This document shows, piece by piece, positions 23,486-31,993 of a DNA stretch of 64,000 bases; within the stretch, counting starts at the first letter, position 1; every line of letters begins with the position of its first letter. The stretch is from Porphyromonadaceae bacterium UBA7332 (GTDB taxonomy: Bacteria > Bacteroidota > Bacteroidia > Bacteroidales > UBA7332): the NCBI GenBank assembly GCA_002471225.1, contig DKPO01000031.1, positions 51,034-115,033 of the forward strand, read 5' to 3'. The notes beneath the pieces are model-generated. The model did not search any database, had not been told where the DNA came from, and saw only the letters and a program-made list of their open reading frames with translations. The position numbers and the translations under genes were made by a program.

Positions 23486-25555
23486 ATGCATTACTTATTA
23501 AGAAGGTCATTTTTATTCATACTATTCATTTGTTATGTTTTGGTCGGTTGCAATTTTAAACCGATTCAATATCCTTATGCTGAAAATAATACGAGTACCA
23601 ATGAGTATTTTGGAGTAACCATTGCAGATGATTATGAATGGTTAGAATCCCAAATCAAAGATAACTCAATTAAGGCAAACTGGCTTCGGGGACAACGCAA
23701 TCTATGTTCTGATTATTTTTCAAACCGAGACACCATAATCCGGTCACGAATCGAAGATTTGGCTAAGGTACCTCACTATCGTTTTATCGACTTTATAAAT
23801 GATACGTTATATTATTATCGCGTTCAGCCTTATTCGAATGTGATCAATCTATATCGTTTTACTGAAAAGAGCGGAACTTCAGAGTATCTCAATTCAATTA
23901 GCTGTCCGTTTGTATTATCAGAAAAATCGGTAGTAAAACTTTCTCCTGATTTGAAAATGCTTGCTTGTCTCGGTAAAATCAAGGGAGGATACAATACTAT
24001 TTATCTTTATGATATTACACAGAAAGACCCAACTCCTATACATTCAATACCCGGTGTCGCAAATTTTGCCTTCTTCTGGAACAAAGACGGTATTATCTAT
24101 ATGGATGATCCCTTATATAATGATGAAGTTGATTTTTCGATCAACCGCGTTTCAATGTATAATCCGCGGGAGTCGAGTTATAGTACGTTGTTCGAAGATA
24201 GTATTGATGAAATAGCTACTTTAATTGATTTTAATTTTGATCATCAGAGTAACTCACTTTATCTTGGTAAATATTCAATGGCAGAAACGAGTATTTTTCA
24301 GTTGGAAAAACTGTGTATAAAAGAAAATAGTTCACGAATGCTGCTTGAGATACCGATGAAAGATAATTTGAGTTATCGTATCGGAGGCGTTGATGATAAA
24401 AATGCCTATATTATAGGTATAGATGCTGAAAGACGTGGTGAGCTGCTCGAATACAGTATTGAAGATAATGAGATTGATACATTATTAGAACGGCACTGGA
24501 TGCCTTTAGCTGGTTTTTCGCAAATGAAAGATCATGTGCTGGCCTATTTTCAGGATTTCAATGCTAATCGTGCCTATATTATAAATAAGAAGACAAAGAA
24601 AACACGTGAAATCCAGTTGGATGACAGTAAGTTCTATACATTTCTGATGAATAAGAGCGACAGTACTGTATTCTTTCAGGAAGAGACTCATATATCTCCG
24701 CGTTATCTATATAAAATGAATCCGACTAATCTGGATTCACCGGTCATGCTTGGGGGGGTTACAGGCTTACCTTTTGATCCGGATGATTATGTAATAGAAT
24801 ATAAAACAGTCAAAGGAGCGAAAGGGAATGATGTGAATCTGACTGTCTCTTATAAGAAAGTTATGAAGCGAGACGGTTCCAATCCGGTTTTTCTAATGAG
24901 TTTTCTGAATGCAGAGAATTCTTATCTGGACCAGTTTCATTTTTCGCGTATCTTGTATATGGATCAGGGATTCGTATTTGTACAAAGATGTTTTGCGGAC
25001 TCACGGACAACTATATCTCTGGATGAACGGATAGATGATCTGGAAGCAGTTATTCATTCCTTAATCGAAGAAGACTACTCGTCTCCGAAAAAAATAGCTG
25101 TTTTAGGACGCGAATATGGAGGTACGGCTTTAATGAGTCTGATGAACCGTAATCCGGAACTTGGGGTACATGGTTTATTTATGGATGGTATTTTTGATCT
25201 TGTGAGGTATCATCATTCCGGGAAGCTATTGTTTCAGAATAATCGCTTGTTTAATATTGACACGGAAGATGAATTTATGGATTTGCTTAAATACTCTCCC
25301 TATCATAATGTACAACATAAAGCGAATTACCCAAGTATGCTTTTTATGGTAAGTCTTGAAAATAATAATATAGCACCTGTGCATACCTATAAAATGGCGG
25401 CTCAGTTACAAATGCGCACAAAAGGCAAAAATCCTATTATAATGTATGCTCCGCATAGTCTGGCAGGGATGAATTCACCGTATAACTATAAAGATTATAT
25501 TGAGCATGGAATCTGTTTTTTGATGAAGAATATGAATATTGCGGCTGCATACTGA
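23486..25555 (+). CDS. lipoprotein, inactive-looking prolyl oligopeptidase (S9A) homologue
   Basis: 689 residues, the normal length of a prolyl oligopeptidase. A signal peptide ends in a lipobox (VLVGC, Cys near 22), so it should be a membrane-anchored lipoprotein. The N-terminal S9A start PYAENNTSTNEYFG...DDYEWLE and the beta-propeller are recognisable. In the hydrolase domain the nucleophile motif GGSNGG is replaced by GREYGG (Glu543 in place of Ser), and the Asp-bearing motif DHDDRVVP by LENNNIAP (Asn627). The His region is kept (APHSLAG, His657). The frame is open, so it is not a decayed gene. It probably binds peptides or proteins without cleaving them; this is inference. Confidence 0.82.
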   Translation: MHYLLRRSFLFILFICYVLVGCNFKPIQYPYAENNTSTNEYFGVTIADDYEWLESQIKDNSIKANWLRGQRNLCSDYFSNRDTIIRSRIEDLAKVPHYRFIDFINDTLYYYRVQPYSNVINLYRFTEKSGTSEYLNSISCPFVLSEKSVVKLSPDLKMLACLGKIKGGYNTIYLYDITQKDPTPIHSIPGVANFAFFWNKDGIIYMDDPLYNDEVDFSINRVSMYNPRESSYSTLFEDSIDEIATLIDFNFDHQSNSLYLGKYSMAETSIFQLEKLCIKENSSRMLLEIPMKDNLSYRIGGVDDKNAYIIGIDAERRGELLEYSIEDNEIDTLLERHWMPLAGFSQMKDHVLAYFQDFNANRAYIINKKTKKTREIQLDDSKFYTFLMNKSDSTVFFQEETHISPRYLYKMNPTNLDSPVMLGGVTGLPFDPDDYVIEYKTVKGAKGNDVNLTVSYKKVMKRDGSNPVFLMSFLNAENSYLDQFHFSRILYMDQGFVFVQRCFADSRTTISLDERIDDLEAVIHSLIEEDYSSPKKIAVLGREYGGTALMSLMNRNPELGVHGLFMDGIFDLVRYHHSGKLLFQNNRLFNIDTEDEFMDLLKYSPYHNVQHKANYPSMLFMVSLENNNIAPVHTYKMAAQLQMRTKGKNPIIMYAPHSLAGMNSPYNYKDYIEHGICFLMKNMNIAAAY

Positions 25556-25647
25556 TTTTTATCTAAAAAAAATATCTTTATAAAGCTCTGATTGATAATG
25601 TGTAATAATTAAATGTGATTTTTTTAGTAAAAAAAGTTGCGTCTAAA

Positions 25648-25679
25648 TTTGCACAGTTCTCAGAAAAGCACTTACTTTG
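25648..25679 (+). promoter_or_regulatory. promoter of tRNA-Pro pair
   Basis: TTTG 25648-25651, 20-nt spacer, TTACTTTG 25672-25679 (one mismatch to TAnnTTTG). An alternative TAAATTTG overlaps at 25644-25651. Confidence 0.65.
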
Positions 25680-25708
25680 CATCGCAATCAAGAAACGAGA
25701 GCATTACT

Positions 25709-25783
25709 CGGGGTGTAGCGCAGTCCGGTTAGCGCACCTGGTTTGGGACCAGGGGGTCGGGGGTTCGAATCCCTCTACCCCGA
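25709..25783 (+). tRNA. tRNA-Pro(TGG)
   Basis: 75-nt cloverleaf with acceptor CGGGGTG/TACCCCG, anticodon loop TTTGGGA (TGG) and T-arm GGGTTCGAATCCC. An identical copy starts 34 nt after its end. Confidence 0.96.
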
Positions 25784-25816
25784 CAATTTTAAACTCTTGT
25801 TCTGATTCATTTTACT

Positions 25817-25891
25817 CGGGGTGTAGCGCAGTCCGGTTAGCGCACCTGGTTTGGGACCAGGGGGTCGGGGGTTCGAATCCCTCTACCCCGA
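25817..25891 (+). tRNA. tRNA-Pro(TGG), second copy
   Basis: Exact duplicate of 25709-25783 in the same transcription unit; a terminator follows. Confidence 0.96.
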
Positions 25892-25895
25892 CGAT

Positions 25896-25931
25896 AAAAA
25901 GAGATTCAGATGACTGAGTCTCTTTTTTTTA
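25896..25931 (+). terminator. intrinsic terminator after tRNA-Pro pair
   Basis: AAAAGAGATTCAG pairs with CTGAGTCTCTTTT (one T-G pair) around ATGA, then a T run. Confidence 0.9.
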
Positions 25932-25960
25932 TTGTTAAGTCGCTATTTTTTAATCGAATA

Positions 25961-25992
25961 GTTGCTTATTACAGAAACTATTTATAGTTTTG
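25961..25992 (+). promoter_or_regulatory. rpsU promoter
   Basis: GTTG 25961-25964, 20-nt spacer, TAGTTTTG 25985-25992. It gives a leader of about 185 nt before rpsU. Confidence 0.7.
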
Positions 25993-25998
25993 CGACCT

Positions 25999-26185
25999 GA
26001 TTTTATGTTTAACTAAAAAAGAAGGGTGAAAGCCCTCGGAAAGGTGGTGTTTTTTACTTTAGCAGATATTTGACGAAAATACATACAATAAAGTATTTCT
26101 CCCTGTATTAATTGGAGAAGGGGAGATCTTATGAAACTCCATCAATAAATTTAGAAAATAATATAAACGAATAAAATATACAATT
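25999..26185 (+). promoter_or_regulatory. structured rpsU leader
   Basis: Long leader of a single small ribosomal gene. It contains the GNRA-capped hairpin AGGGT-GAAA-GCCCT (26023-26036). TTCTCC (26097-26102) can pair with GGAGAA (26114-26119), TCTCCC (26098-26103) with GGGAGA (26121-26126), and GGAG (26122-26125) with CTCC (26137-26140). These last pairings compete and all touch a Shine-Dalgarno-like stretch in front of a five-codon mini-ORF. The rpsU start itself has no Shine-Dalgarno. Autogenous control is likely but unproven. Confidence 0.6.
26131..26148 (+). CDS. five-codon mini-ORF (MKLHQ) in rpsU leader
   Basis: ATG AAA CTC CAT CAA TAA, preceded 5 nt upstream by GGGGAG within the purine run 26114-26125. 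A strong Shine-Dalgarno is unusual in this genome. It may be a regulatory leader peptide. Short size makes it hard to prove from sequence. Confidence 0.4.
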   Translation: MKLHQ

Positions 26186-26377
26186 ATGATTATCGTACCA
26201 GTAAAAGAAGGCGAAAACATTGAGAGAGCGCTTAAAAAATTCAAAAGAAAATTCGAAAAAACAGGTGTTGTTAAAGAATTGAGACGTCGTCAAGCGTTTG
26301 AAAAGCCTTCTGTAGTAAACAGAAAAAATAAAATTCGTGCGGTTTACGTTCAACAAATGCATAGAAACGAAGATTAA
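26186..26377 (+). CDS. rpsU: 30S ribosomal protein bS21
   Basis: 63 residues of bS21: start MIIVPVKEGENIERALKKF, then the basic KRKFEKTGVVKELRRRQAFEKPS and a C-terminal basic tail. In Bacteroidota bS21, with bS18 and bS6, forms a pocket that holds the 16S 3' tail and blocks Shine-Dalgarno pairing (known for Flavobacterium). The gene has its own promoter and a long structured leader with a Shine-Dalgarno-led mini-ORF. A 63-nt gap separates it from the recombinase gene, which may be read through from here. Confidence 0.97.
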   Translation: MIIVPVKEGENIERALKKFKRKFEKTGVVKELRRRQAFEKPSVVNRKNKIRAVYVQQMHRNED

Positions 26378-26440
26378 TTCCGGCATTTACGCATTGAATT
26401 AAAAAAATATATATCTTCGCCAAAGTTAAACATTGGCGAT

Positions 26441-27349
26441 ATGATTACGAAAATAGATTCTTTTGTTAAGTATTTAAGGTATGAAAAGGGATACTCTTCT
26501 CATACACTGACTGCTTACCAAAAGGATCTATTTTTATTTTACGATTATCTGAAAGAGAAAATAGGTGATTTTGACTGGGATACGATAGATAAAGACCTGG
26601 TGAGGGGATTTATCTTGAGTTTAACAATGAACAAAGAAAAAGCTACCACTGTTAATAGAAAACTTAGTGCTATACGCTCTTTCTATCGCTATATGCTTAG
26701 GTTAGGCTTTGTAAAGCATAATCCGACGGCCCAGGTTGTTGGTCCGAAAGTAAAAAAGAATCTTCCTGTATTTTTAAAGGAAGAGGAACTGGACCGGCTC
26801 ATAGATGAGATACAACCAGAGGAGGATGACGGCTCTTTCGAAGCTTCGCAAAAAAGAATTATATTAAATTTATTCTATTCGACAGGAATTCGATGTTCCG
26901 AATTGTTGAATATAAAAGAAGATGATATTGATTATTCTTTAAAGCAGATCCGGATCCTCGGAAAACGAAATAAAGAACGGTTTATTCCGTTTGGAGAAGA
27001 GTTAGAAGAGATGCTGGATGGTTATATAGAAAAAAAACATTGCATAGATTTTGAAAATCCTTACCTTTTTATTGGGAGAAAAGGAAAAAAAATATCATAT
27101 TCGCAAGTGTATAACACAGTAAAAGAGAATTTATCTCAAGTGACGACGGTTCAGAAGAAAAGTCCGCATGTGTTGAGGCATACCTTCGCCACTGTTATGT
27201 TAAATAACGGTGCTCAATTGAATAGTGTGAAGGAATTGTTGGGGCATGCTTCATTATCATCGACCGAAATTTATACCCATGTATCATTTGAGGAAATGAA
27301 AACTATCTATAAATCGGCTCATCCAAGAGCTACAAAAAAAAGGAGGTAG
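26441..27349 (+). CDS. xerC: tyrosine recombinase, XerC/XerD type
   Basis: 302-residue site-specific recombinase. N-terminal SAM-like core-binding domain (about 1-100), then the catalytic domain with Arg in STGIRCSELL near 150, Lys in LGKRNKERF near 174, HVLRHTFA with His and Arg near 244, LGHASLSST near 267 and the nucleophile Tyr in EIYTHVS near 278. The length is that of Xer recombinases acting on chromosome dimers. The place between rpsU and hpf is a conserved core position and no mobile-element signs flank it, so a housekeeping role is likely. Assignment to XerC versus XerD is not certain. Confidence 0.9.
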   Translation: MITKIDSFVKYLRYEKGYSSHTLTAYQKDLFLFYDYLKEKIGDFDWDTIDKDLVRGFILSLTMNKEKATTVNRKLSAIRSFYRYMLRLGFVKHNPTAQVVGPKVKKNLPVFLKEEELDRLIDEIQPEEDDGSFEASQKRIILNLFYSTGIRCSELLNIKEDDIDYSLKQIRILGKRNKERFIPFGEELEEMLDGYIEKKHCIDFENPYLFIGRKGKKISYSQVYNTVKENLSQVTTVQKKSPHVLRHTFATVMLNNGAQLNSVKELLGHASLSSTEIYTHVSFEEMKTIYKSAHPRATKKRR

Positions 27350-27352
27350 ACC

Positions 27353-27652
27353 ATGAAACTTAGTATTCAGGCTGTTCATTTTGAAATGGCGAAACATTTG
27401 GAAGAATTTATTCAAAAAAAAGTGGCTAAGTTAGATCAACATTACGACGATATCCTGTCTGTAGAAGTAACGCTTCGGGTTGTTAAGCCGGAAAGTGCTA
27501 TGAATAAGGAGGTTGGTATTCTTGTACATGTTCCTCAGAATGATCTTTATTCTGAAAAAACAGCGGATACATTCGAGGAAGCTGTGGATGTAAACCTGGA
27601 AGCGTTGATCAAACAACTCACTAAATTGAAAGAAAAATCACGAGTGAAGTAA
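27353..27652 (+). CDS. hpf: ribosome hibernation promoting factor (short type)
   Basis: 99 residues of the HPF/YfiA family: LSIQAVHFEMAKHLEEFIQKKVAKL start, a conserved beta-alpha fold and VDVNLEALIKQLTKLKEK helix. These proteins bind the 30S decoding region and stop translation in stationary phase. It begins 3 nt after the recombinase stop. The last codons of that gene form AAAGGAGGT (27339-27347), a near-perfect Shine-Dalgarno 6 nt before the ATG. This is rare in this window and suggests translation by ribosomes with a free anti-Shine-Dalgarno. Confidence 0.93.
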   Translation: MKLSIQAVHFEMAKHLEEFIQKKVAKLDQHYDDILSVEVTLRVVKPESAMNKEVGILVHVPQNDLYSEKTADTFEEAVDVNLEALIKQLTKLKEKSRVK

Positions 27653-27669
27653 AAAAAATCACTTAGATA

Positions 27670-27700
27670 TTTGCAGAATTAAAAAAAACCTCTAATTTTG
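27670..27700 (+). promoter_or_regulatory. promoter of tRNA-tuf-secE-nusG block
   Basis: TTTG 27670-27673, 19-nt spacer, TAATTTTG 27693-27700: perfect consensus. The leader folds CGCTTCACT (27705-27713) onto AGTGAGGCG (27720-27728). Confidence 0.85.
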
Positions 27701-27733
27701 CACTCGCTTCACTGATACAAGTGAGGCGAACAA

Positions 27734-27807
27734 GCCTCTTTAGCTCAGTTGGCCAGAGCACGTGATTTGTAATCTCGGGGTCGTTGGTTCGAATCCGACA
27801 AGAGGCT
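27734..27807 (+). tRNA. tRNA-Thr(TGT), third copy
   Basis: Identical to 210-283. First gene of a four-tRNA cluster before tuf. Confidence 0.97.
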
Positions 27808-27817
27808 CAAAATTTCA

Positions 27818-27900
27818 GGGCGAATTCCAGAGCGGCCAAATGGGGCAGACTGTAAATCTGCTGACTTATGTCTTCGGAGGTTCGAATCCTTCTTCGCCCA
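27818..27900 (+). tRNA. tRNA-Tyr(GTA)
   Basis: 83-nt class II tRNA: acceptor GGGCGAA/TTCGCCC, anticodon loop CTGTAAA (GTA), long variable arm and T-arm GGTTCGAATCC. It starts 10 nt after tRNA-Thr. Confidence 0.96.
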
Positions 27901-27934
27901 CGCCGTTTTGAGTGTTTAACACGAGGTAAATTAT

Positions 27935-28007
27935 GCGGGAGTAGCTCAGTTGATAGAGCATCAGCCTTCCAAGCTGAGGGTCGCGGGTTTGAGCCCCGTC
28001 TCCCGCT
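27935..28007 (+). tRNA. tRNA-Gly(TCC)
   Basis: 73 nt, acceptor GCGGGAG/CTCCCGC, anticodon loop CTTCCAA (TCC), T-arm GGGTTTGAGCCCC. Confidence 0.96.
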
Positions 28008-28019
28008 CACTTTTTTATC

Positions 28020-28091
<72 letters not shown>

Positions 28092-28137
28092 CACAATTAC
28101 ATGATATAGGTTAATCATTTAATTAAACATACAAACT

Positions 28138-29325
28138 ATGGCTAAAGAAGTATTTCAACGGTCAAAACCACACGTTAACATCGGTACTATCGGTCACGTT
28201 GACCACGGTAAAACTACGTTAACTGCAGCTATTACAACTGTATTAGCGAAGAAAGGTTTTTGTGAAACAAAATCATTCGATCAAATTGACAACGCTCCAG
28301 AAGAAAAAGAGCGTGGTATCACAATTAATACTGCACACGTAGAGTACGAAACAGAAGCTCGTCACTATGCACACGTTGACTGTCCAGGTCACGCTGACTA
28401 CGTTAAAAACATGGTTACTGGTGCTGCACAGATGGACGGTGCGATCATCGTAGTTGCTGCAACTGATGGTCCTATGCCTCAAACTCGTGAGCACATCCTA
28501 CTTGCTCGTCAGGTAAACGTTCCTAGAATCGTTGTTTTCATGAACAAATGTGACATGGTTGATGACGAAGAGATGTTGGAATTAGTTGAAATGGAAATGA
28601 GAGATCTTCTTTCATTCTACAAATTCGACGGTGACAATACTCCAGTTATCCGCGGTTCTGCACTAGGTGCACTTAACGGTGTTGCTGAGTGGGAAGATAA
28701 ATTAATGGAACTTATGAACCATGTTGATACATGGATCGAACTTCCTCCACGTGCTATTGACAAACCATTCTTGATGCCAATCGAGGACGTGTTCTCAATC
28801 ACAGGTCGTGGTACAGTTGCTACAGGTCGTATTGAATCAGGTGTTATCAAAACTGGTGACGAGGTTCAAATTATCGGTCTTGGTGCTGAAGCTAAAAAAT
28901 CAGTTGTAACTGGTGTTGAGATGTTCCGTAAAATTCTTGACAGAGGTGAAGCTGGTGATAACGTTGGTCTATTACTTCGTGGTATTGACAAAAACGAAAT
29001 CAAACGTGGTATGGTTATGTGTCACCCAGGTCAGGTGAAACCTCACACTAAATTCAAAGCTCAAGTTTATATCTTGAAAAAAGAAGAAGGTGGTCGTCAC
29101 ACTCCATTCCATAACAGATACCGTCCACAATTCTACTTACGTACATTGGACGTAACTGGTGAGATCACTCTTCCAGAAGGAACTGAGATGGTTATGCCAG
29201 GTGACAACTTGACAATCGACGTAGAACTTATCTATCCAGTAGCTTGTGACTTAGGTCTACAATTCGCTATCCGTGAAGGTGGTCGTACAGTTGGTGCAGG
29301 TCAAATCACAGAAATTATTGCGTAA
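28138..29325 (+). CDS. tuf: elongation factor Tu
   Basis: 395-residue GTPase that brings aminoacyl-tRNA to the ribosome. G1 HVDHGKTT near 20, switch I KERGITI, G3 DCPGH, G4 NKCD, and domains II and III to the usual end ([15 protein letters not shown]). Codon use is strongly biased, as for a highly expressed gene. It sits between tRNA-Thr(GGT) and tRNA-Trp in one transcription unit, the classic tRNA-tuf-tRNA-secE order. Confidence 0.99.
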   Translation: MAKEVFQRSKPHVNIGTIGHVDHGKTTLTAAITTVLAKKGFCETKSFDQIDNAPEEKERGITINTAHVEYETEARHYAHVDCPGHADYVKNMVTGAAQMDGAIIVVAATDGPMPQTREHILLARQVNVPRIVVFMNKCDMVDDEEMLELVEMEMRDLLSFYKFDGDNTPVIRGSALGALNGVAEWEDKLMELMNHVDTWIELPPRAIDKPFLMPIEDVFSITGRGTVATGRIESGVIKTGDEVQIIGLGAEAKKSVVTGVEMFRKILDRGEAGDNVGLLLRGIDKNEIKRGMVMCHPGQVKPHTKFKAQVYILKKEEGGRHTPFHNRYRPQFYLRTLDVTGEITLPEGTEMVMPGDNLTIDVELIYPVACDLGLQFAIREGGRTVGAGQITEIIA

Positions 29326-29343
29326 TAAAAATATATTACCAAC

Positions 29344-29369
29344 AGTTGGCTCTGTCAAAAGAGCCAACT
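29344..29369 (+). other. perfect hairpin between tuf and tRNA-Trp
   Basis: AGTTGGCTC (29344-29352) pairs with GAGCCAACT (29361-29369). No U tract follows, so it is more likely an RNA-processing or 3'-end-protecting structure for tuf mRNA than a terminator. Confidence 0.7.
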
Positions 29370-29374
29370 AACCT

Positions 29375-29447
29375 ACGGGTTTAGCTCAGTTGGTAGAGCA
29401 TCGGTCTCCAAAACCGAGTGTCGGGAGTTCGAGTCTCTCAACCCGTG
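29375..29447 (+). tRNA. tRNA-Trp(CCA)
   Basis: 73 nt, acceptor ACGGGTT/AACCCGT, anticodon loop with CCA (TCTCCAAAA), T-arm GAGTTCGAGTCTC, discriminator G. Confidence 0.96.
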
Positions 29448-29462
29448 CAAATCGCTAAGATG

Positions 29463-29657
29463 ATGAAAAAGATAATTGCTTATATTAAAGAGTCTTATAA
29501 CGAACTCGTTTATAAGGTATCTTGGCCAACGAAATCCGAGCTTTCCAGCAGTGCAGTTGTTGTAATGTTTGCTTCCCTCCTGATTGCACTTGTGATCCTC
29601 GCAATGGACTCGGTTTTCGAAAATGTTATGCGAATTTTCTACACTGAAGTATTTTAA
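29463..29657 (+). CDS. secE: preprotein translocase subunit SecE
   Basis: Small essential subunit of SecYEG, 64 residues: cytoplasmic amphipathic helix (KKIIAYIKESYNELVYKVSWPTKSEL, where VSWPT is the family signature) and one membrane helix (VVVMFASLLIALVIL). A longer frame begins inside tRNA-Trp and is rejected. ATG at 29463 is chosen; ATG at 29460 adds one Met. It is followed 14 nt later by nusG. Confidence 0.95.
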   Translation: MKKIIAYIKESYNELVYKVSWPTKSELSSSAVVVMFASLLIALVILAMDSVFENVMRIFYTEVF

Positions 29658-29671
29658 TCTGGAGGTTTACA

Positions 29672-30217
29672 ATGTCTGAACTTAAAAAAGAATGGTATGT
29701 ATTACGTGCCATCAGCGGTAAGGAAGGCAAAGTTAAGGAGTATCTGGACGCTGAAATCAGAAACACAGATATGAAGAACTATGTCTCTCAGGTATTGATT
29801 CCAACCGAGAAAGTTTATCATTTACGTAATGGAAAAAAGGTTGCGACTGAAAAGAATCTTTATCCTGGTTATGTATTGATCGAAGCTATTCTCGTTGGAG
29901 AGATGACTCACAGACTTCGTAATATCCCTAATGTAATCGGATTTTTGGGCGGTAATGACAAACCGGTTCCTTTAAGACAAGCTGAGGTAAATCGTATTCT
30001 TGGAATAGTAGATGATCTTCAGAATGCAGAAGGAGACATTGATCTAACATTTGAAGTTGGAGAAGTGGTTAAGGTTAATCATGGACCGTTTACTGGTTTT
30101 TCGGGTATTATTGAAGAGGTAAGTACTGAGAAAAAGAAGCTAAAGGTTATGGTCAAGATTTTCGGGCGAAAAACTCCGCTCGAGCTTGGTTTTTTACAAG
30201 TTGAAAAAGAGGCATAA
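29672..30217 (+). CDS. nusG: transcription termination/antitermination factor NusG
   Basis: 181 residues. N-terminal NGN domain ([18 protein letters not shown] start, [10 protein letters not shown]) binds RNA polymerase; the C-terminal KOW domain ([21 protein letters not shown]) contacts S10 or Rho. It has one of the few clear Shine-Dalgarno sequences of the window, GGAGG at 29661-29665, 6 nt before the ATG. It lies between secE and rplK in the conserved operon. Confidence 0.97.
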   Translation: MSELKKEWYVLRAISGKEGKVKEYLDAEIRNTDMKNYVSQVLIPTEKVYHLRNGKKVATEKNLYPGYVLIEAILVGEMTHRLRNIPNVIGFLGGNDKPVPLRQAEVNRILGIVDDLQNAEGDIDLTFEVGEVVKVNHGPFTGFSGIIEEVSTEKKKLKVMVKIFGRKTPLELGFLQVEKEA

Positions 30218-30255
30218 TATTGCCTTCTGATTGTCAAACGTAAATTTAGAAAACA

Positions 30256-30699
30256 ATGGCTAAAGAAGTTGCTGGACAAATTAAATTACAAATTAAAGGA
30301 GGTGCTGCAAATCCTTCTCCTCCCGTTGGTCCTGCTTTAGGTTCTAAAGGGATCAACATCATGGAGTTTTGCAAGCAATTTAATGCCAGAACTCAAGACA
30401 AAGCAGGTAAAGTATTACCTGTTGTTATCACCTACTATACAGATAAGTCATTTGATTTTATCGTTAAAACTCCTCCTGTACCGGTACAATTACTAGAGGT
30501 ATCTAAAATTAAAAGCGGATCGGCTGAGCCAAACCGTAAAAAAGTTGCTTCTATCACTTGGGAACAAGTACAAGCAATTGCTGAAGATAAAATGCCGGAC
30601 TTGAACTGTTTTGAGTTAAAATCTGCTATGACAATGGTGGCAGGTACTGCGAGAAGTATGGGTATCACTGTAACAGGAGAATTCCCTTTTAATAATTAA
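30256..30699 (+). CDS. rplK: 50S ribosomal protein uL11
   Basis: 147 residues of uL11, part of the GTPase-associated centre. Signatures: [21 protein letters not shown] near the N-terminus and the C-terminal rRNA-binding region ([10 protein letters not shown]). Followed 14 nt later by rplA. Confidence 0.99.
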   Translation: MAKEVAGQIKLQIKGGAANPSPPVGPALGSKGINIMEFCKQFNARTQDKAGKVLPVVITYYTDKSFDFIVKTPPVPVQLLEVSKIKSGSAEPNRKKVASITWEQVQAIAEDKMPDLNCFELKSAMTMVAGTARSMGITVTGEFPFNN

Positions 30700-30713
30700 T
30701 AACTTCAATTGAG

Positions 30714-31412
30714 ATGGGTAAACTTACAAAAAATCAAAAGTTGGCTTTTAGCAAGATTGAAGCAGGGAAAACGTATTCTCTTAAAGAGGCTAGTGATCTA
30801 GTTAAAGAGATTACTTTGACAAAGTTCGATGCTTCTGTAGATATCGATGTTCGTTTAGGTGTTGATCCTCGTAAAGCGAATCAAATGGTTCGTGGCGTTG
30901 CATCTTTACCTCACGGTACTGGTAAACAAGTAAGAGTTTTGGTTTTATGTACACCAGATGCAGAAGCTGATGCTAAAGCTGCGGGTGCAGACTACGTTGG
31001 TCTTGATGAGTATATCGCTAAGATCAAAGGTGGATGGACTGATATCGATGTTATCATCACTCAGCCTTCTATCATGGGTAAAATCGGTGCTCTAGGTCGT
31101 GTATTAGGTCCTCGTGGTTTAATGCCGAATCCGAAAAGTGGTACAGTAACAAACGAAGTTGGTAAAGCTGTAACTGAAGTAAAAGCTGGTAAAATCGACT
31201 TCAAAGTTGACAAAACTGGTATCGTTCATACTTCAATCGGTAAAGTTTCTTTCACTGCAGATCAAATTCGTGATAATGCAAAAGAATTTATTTCTACAAT
31301 TATCAAACTGAAACCATCAGCAGCTAAAGGTACATATATTAAGAGCATTTTTCTTTCAAGTACCATGAGTCCAGGTATCAAGATTGATCCTAAATCAGTT
31401 GAAGAAAACTAA
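30714..31412 (+). CDS. rplA: 50S ribosomal protein uL1
   Basis: 232 residues of uL1, the L1-stalk protein; in many bacteria it represses its own rplK-rplA mRNA. Signature [19 protein letters not shown] near residue 122. Starts 14 nt after rplK; rplJ follows after 12 nt. Confidence 0.99.
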   Translation: MGKLTKNQKLAFSKIEAGKTYSLKEASDLVKEITLTKFDASVDIDVRLGVDPRKANQMVRGVASLPHGTGKQVRVLVLCTPDAEADAKAAGADYVGLDEYIAKIKGGWTDIDVIITQPSIMGKIGALGRVLGPRGLMPNPKSGTVTNEVGKAVTEVKAGKIDFKVDKTGIVHTSIGKVSFTADQIRDNAKEFISTIIKLKPSAAKGTYIKSIFLSSTMSPGIKIDPKSVEEN

Positions 31413-31424
31413 AATTAAGGAATT

Positions 31425-31928
31425 ATGAGAAAGGAAGATAAAGGTGCTATGGTGGAGCTTATAGCTTCTACTATTAAAGAATACAATCACTTCTATATCG
31501 CTGATACTACAGGATTAGATGCTGCTAAAACCAGCGATTTCAGAAGAGCATGTTTCAAAGCTGACGTTAAACTATTGGTTGTTAAAAACTCAATGTTGAA
31601 GAAAGCTTTCGAATCATTAGATACAGATTATTCTCCGCTATACGGAGCATTGAAAGGTACATCTGCATTAATGTTCTCTAACGTAGGTAACGAGCCTGCG
31701 AAATTGATCAAATCTGTTAGCGGTAAAGGTGATATTCCTGCGCTTAAAGGTGCTTATGTAGAAGAAAGTTTCTACGGTGCAGATCAATTGAACACTCTAT
31801 GCGCGATCAAGAGCAAAAACGAACTTATCGCAGACGTTGTATCATTGCTTCAATCTCCAATGCGCAACATTATTTCAGCTCTTGTTGCTAAGGCTGAAAA
31901 AGAAGGTGAATCAGTATCAGCAGAGTAA
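31425..31928 (+). CDS. rplJ: 50S ribosomal protein uL10
   Basis: 167 residues of uL10, stalk base that carries bL12 dimers. N-terminal rRNA-binding domain with the conserved KNSMLKKAFE, and a C-terminal helix for bL12 binding (SALVAKAEKEGES). The gap to rplA is only 12 nt, so the separate L10 leader known in other phyla is not visible here. Confidence 0.98.
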   Translation: MRKEDKGAMVELIASTIKEYNHFYIADTTGLDAAKTSDFRRACFKADVKLLVVKNSMLKKAFESLDTDYSPLYGALKGTSALMFSNVGNEPAKLIKSVSGKGDIPALKGAYVEESFYGADQLNTLCAIKSKNELIADVVSLLQSPMRNIISALVAKAEKEGESVSAE

Positions 31929-31993
31929 TCTGTCTCTGATCCCAACATAAGATAAATAAAGAAATTAGTATAAACTATTTAAACTATACACAA

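Noticed and set aside
25615..25917. 100-residue frame over the tRNA-Pro pair
   Set aside because: It is the tRNA duplicate read as protein; both repeats are identical.
26441..27349. Recombinase as part of a mobile element
   Set aside because: It lies in a conserved order between rpsU and hpf with no direct repeats, cargo or other mobility genes.
29418..29462. N-terminal extension of secE starting within tRNA-Trp
   Set aside because: The SecE family starts at the MKKIIAYIKE segment; the extension is tRNA sequence.
31413..31424. L10 leader regulatory structure before rplJ
   Set aside because: Only 12 nt separate rplA and rplJ, so no room for the leader known in other bacteria.
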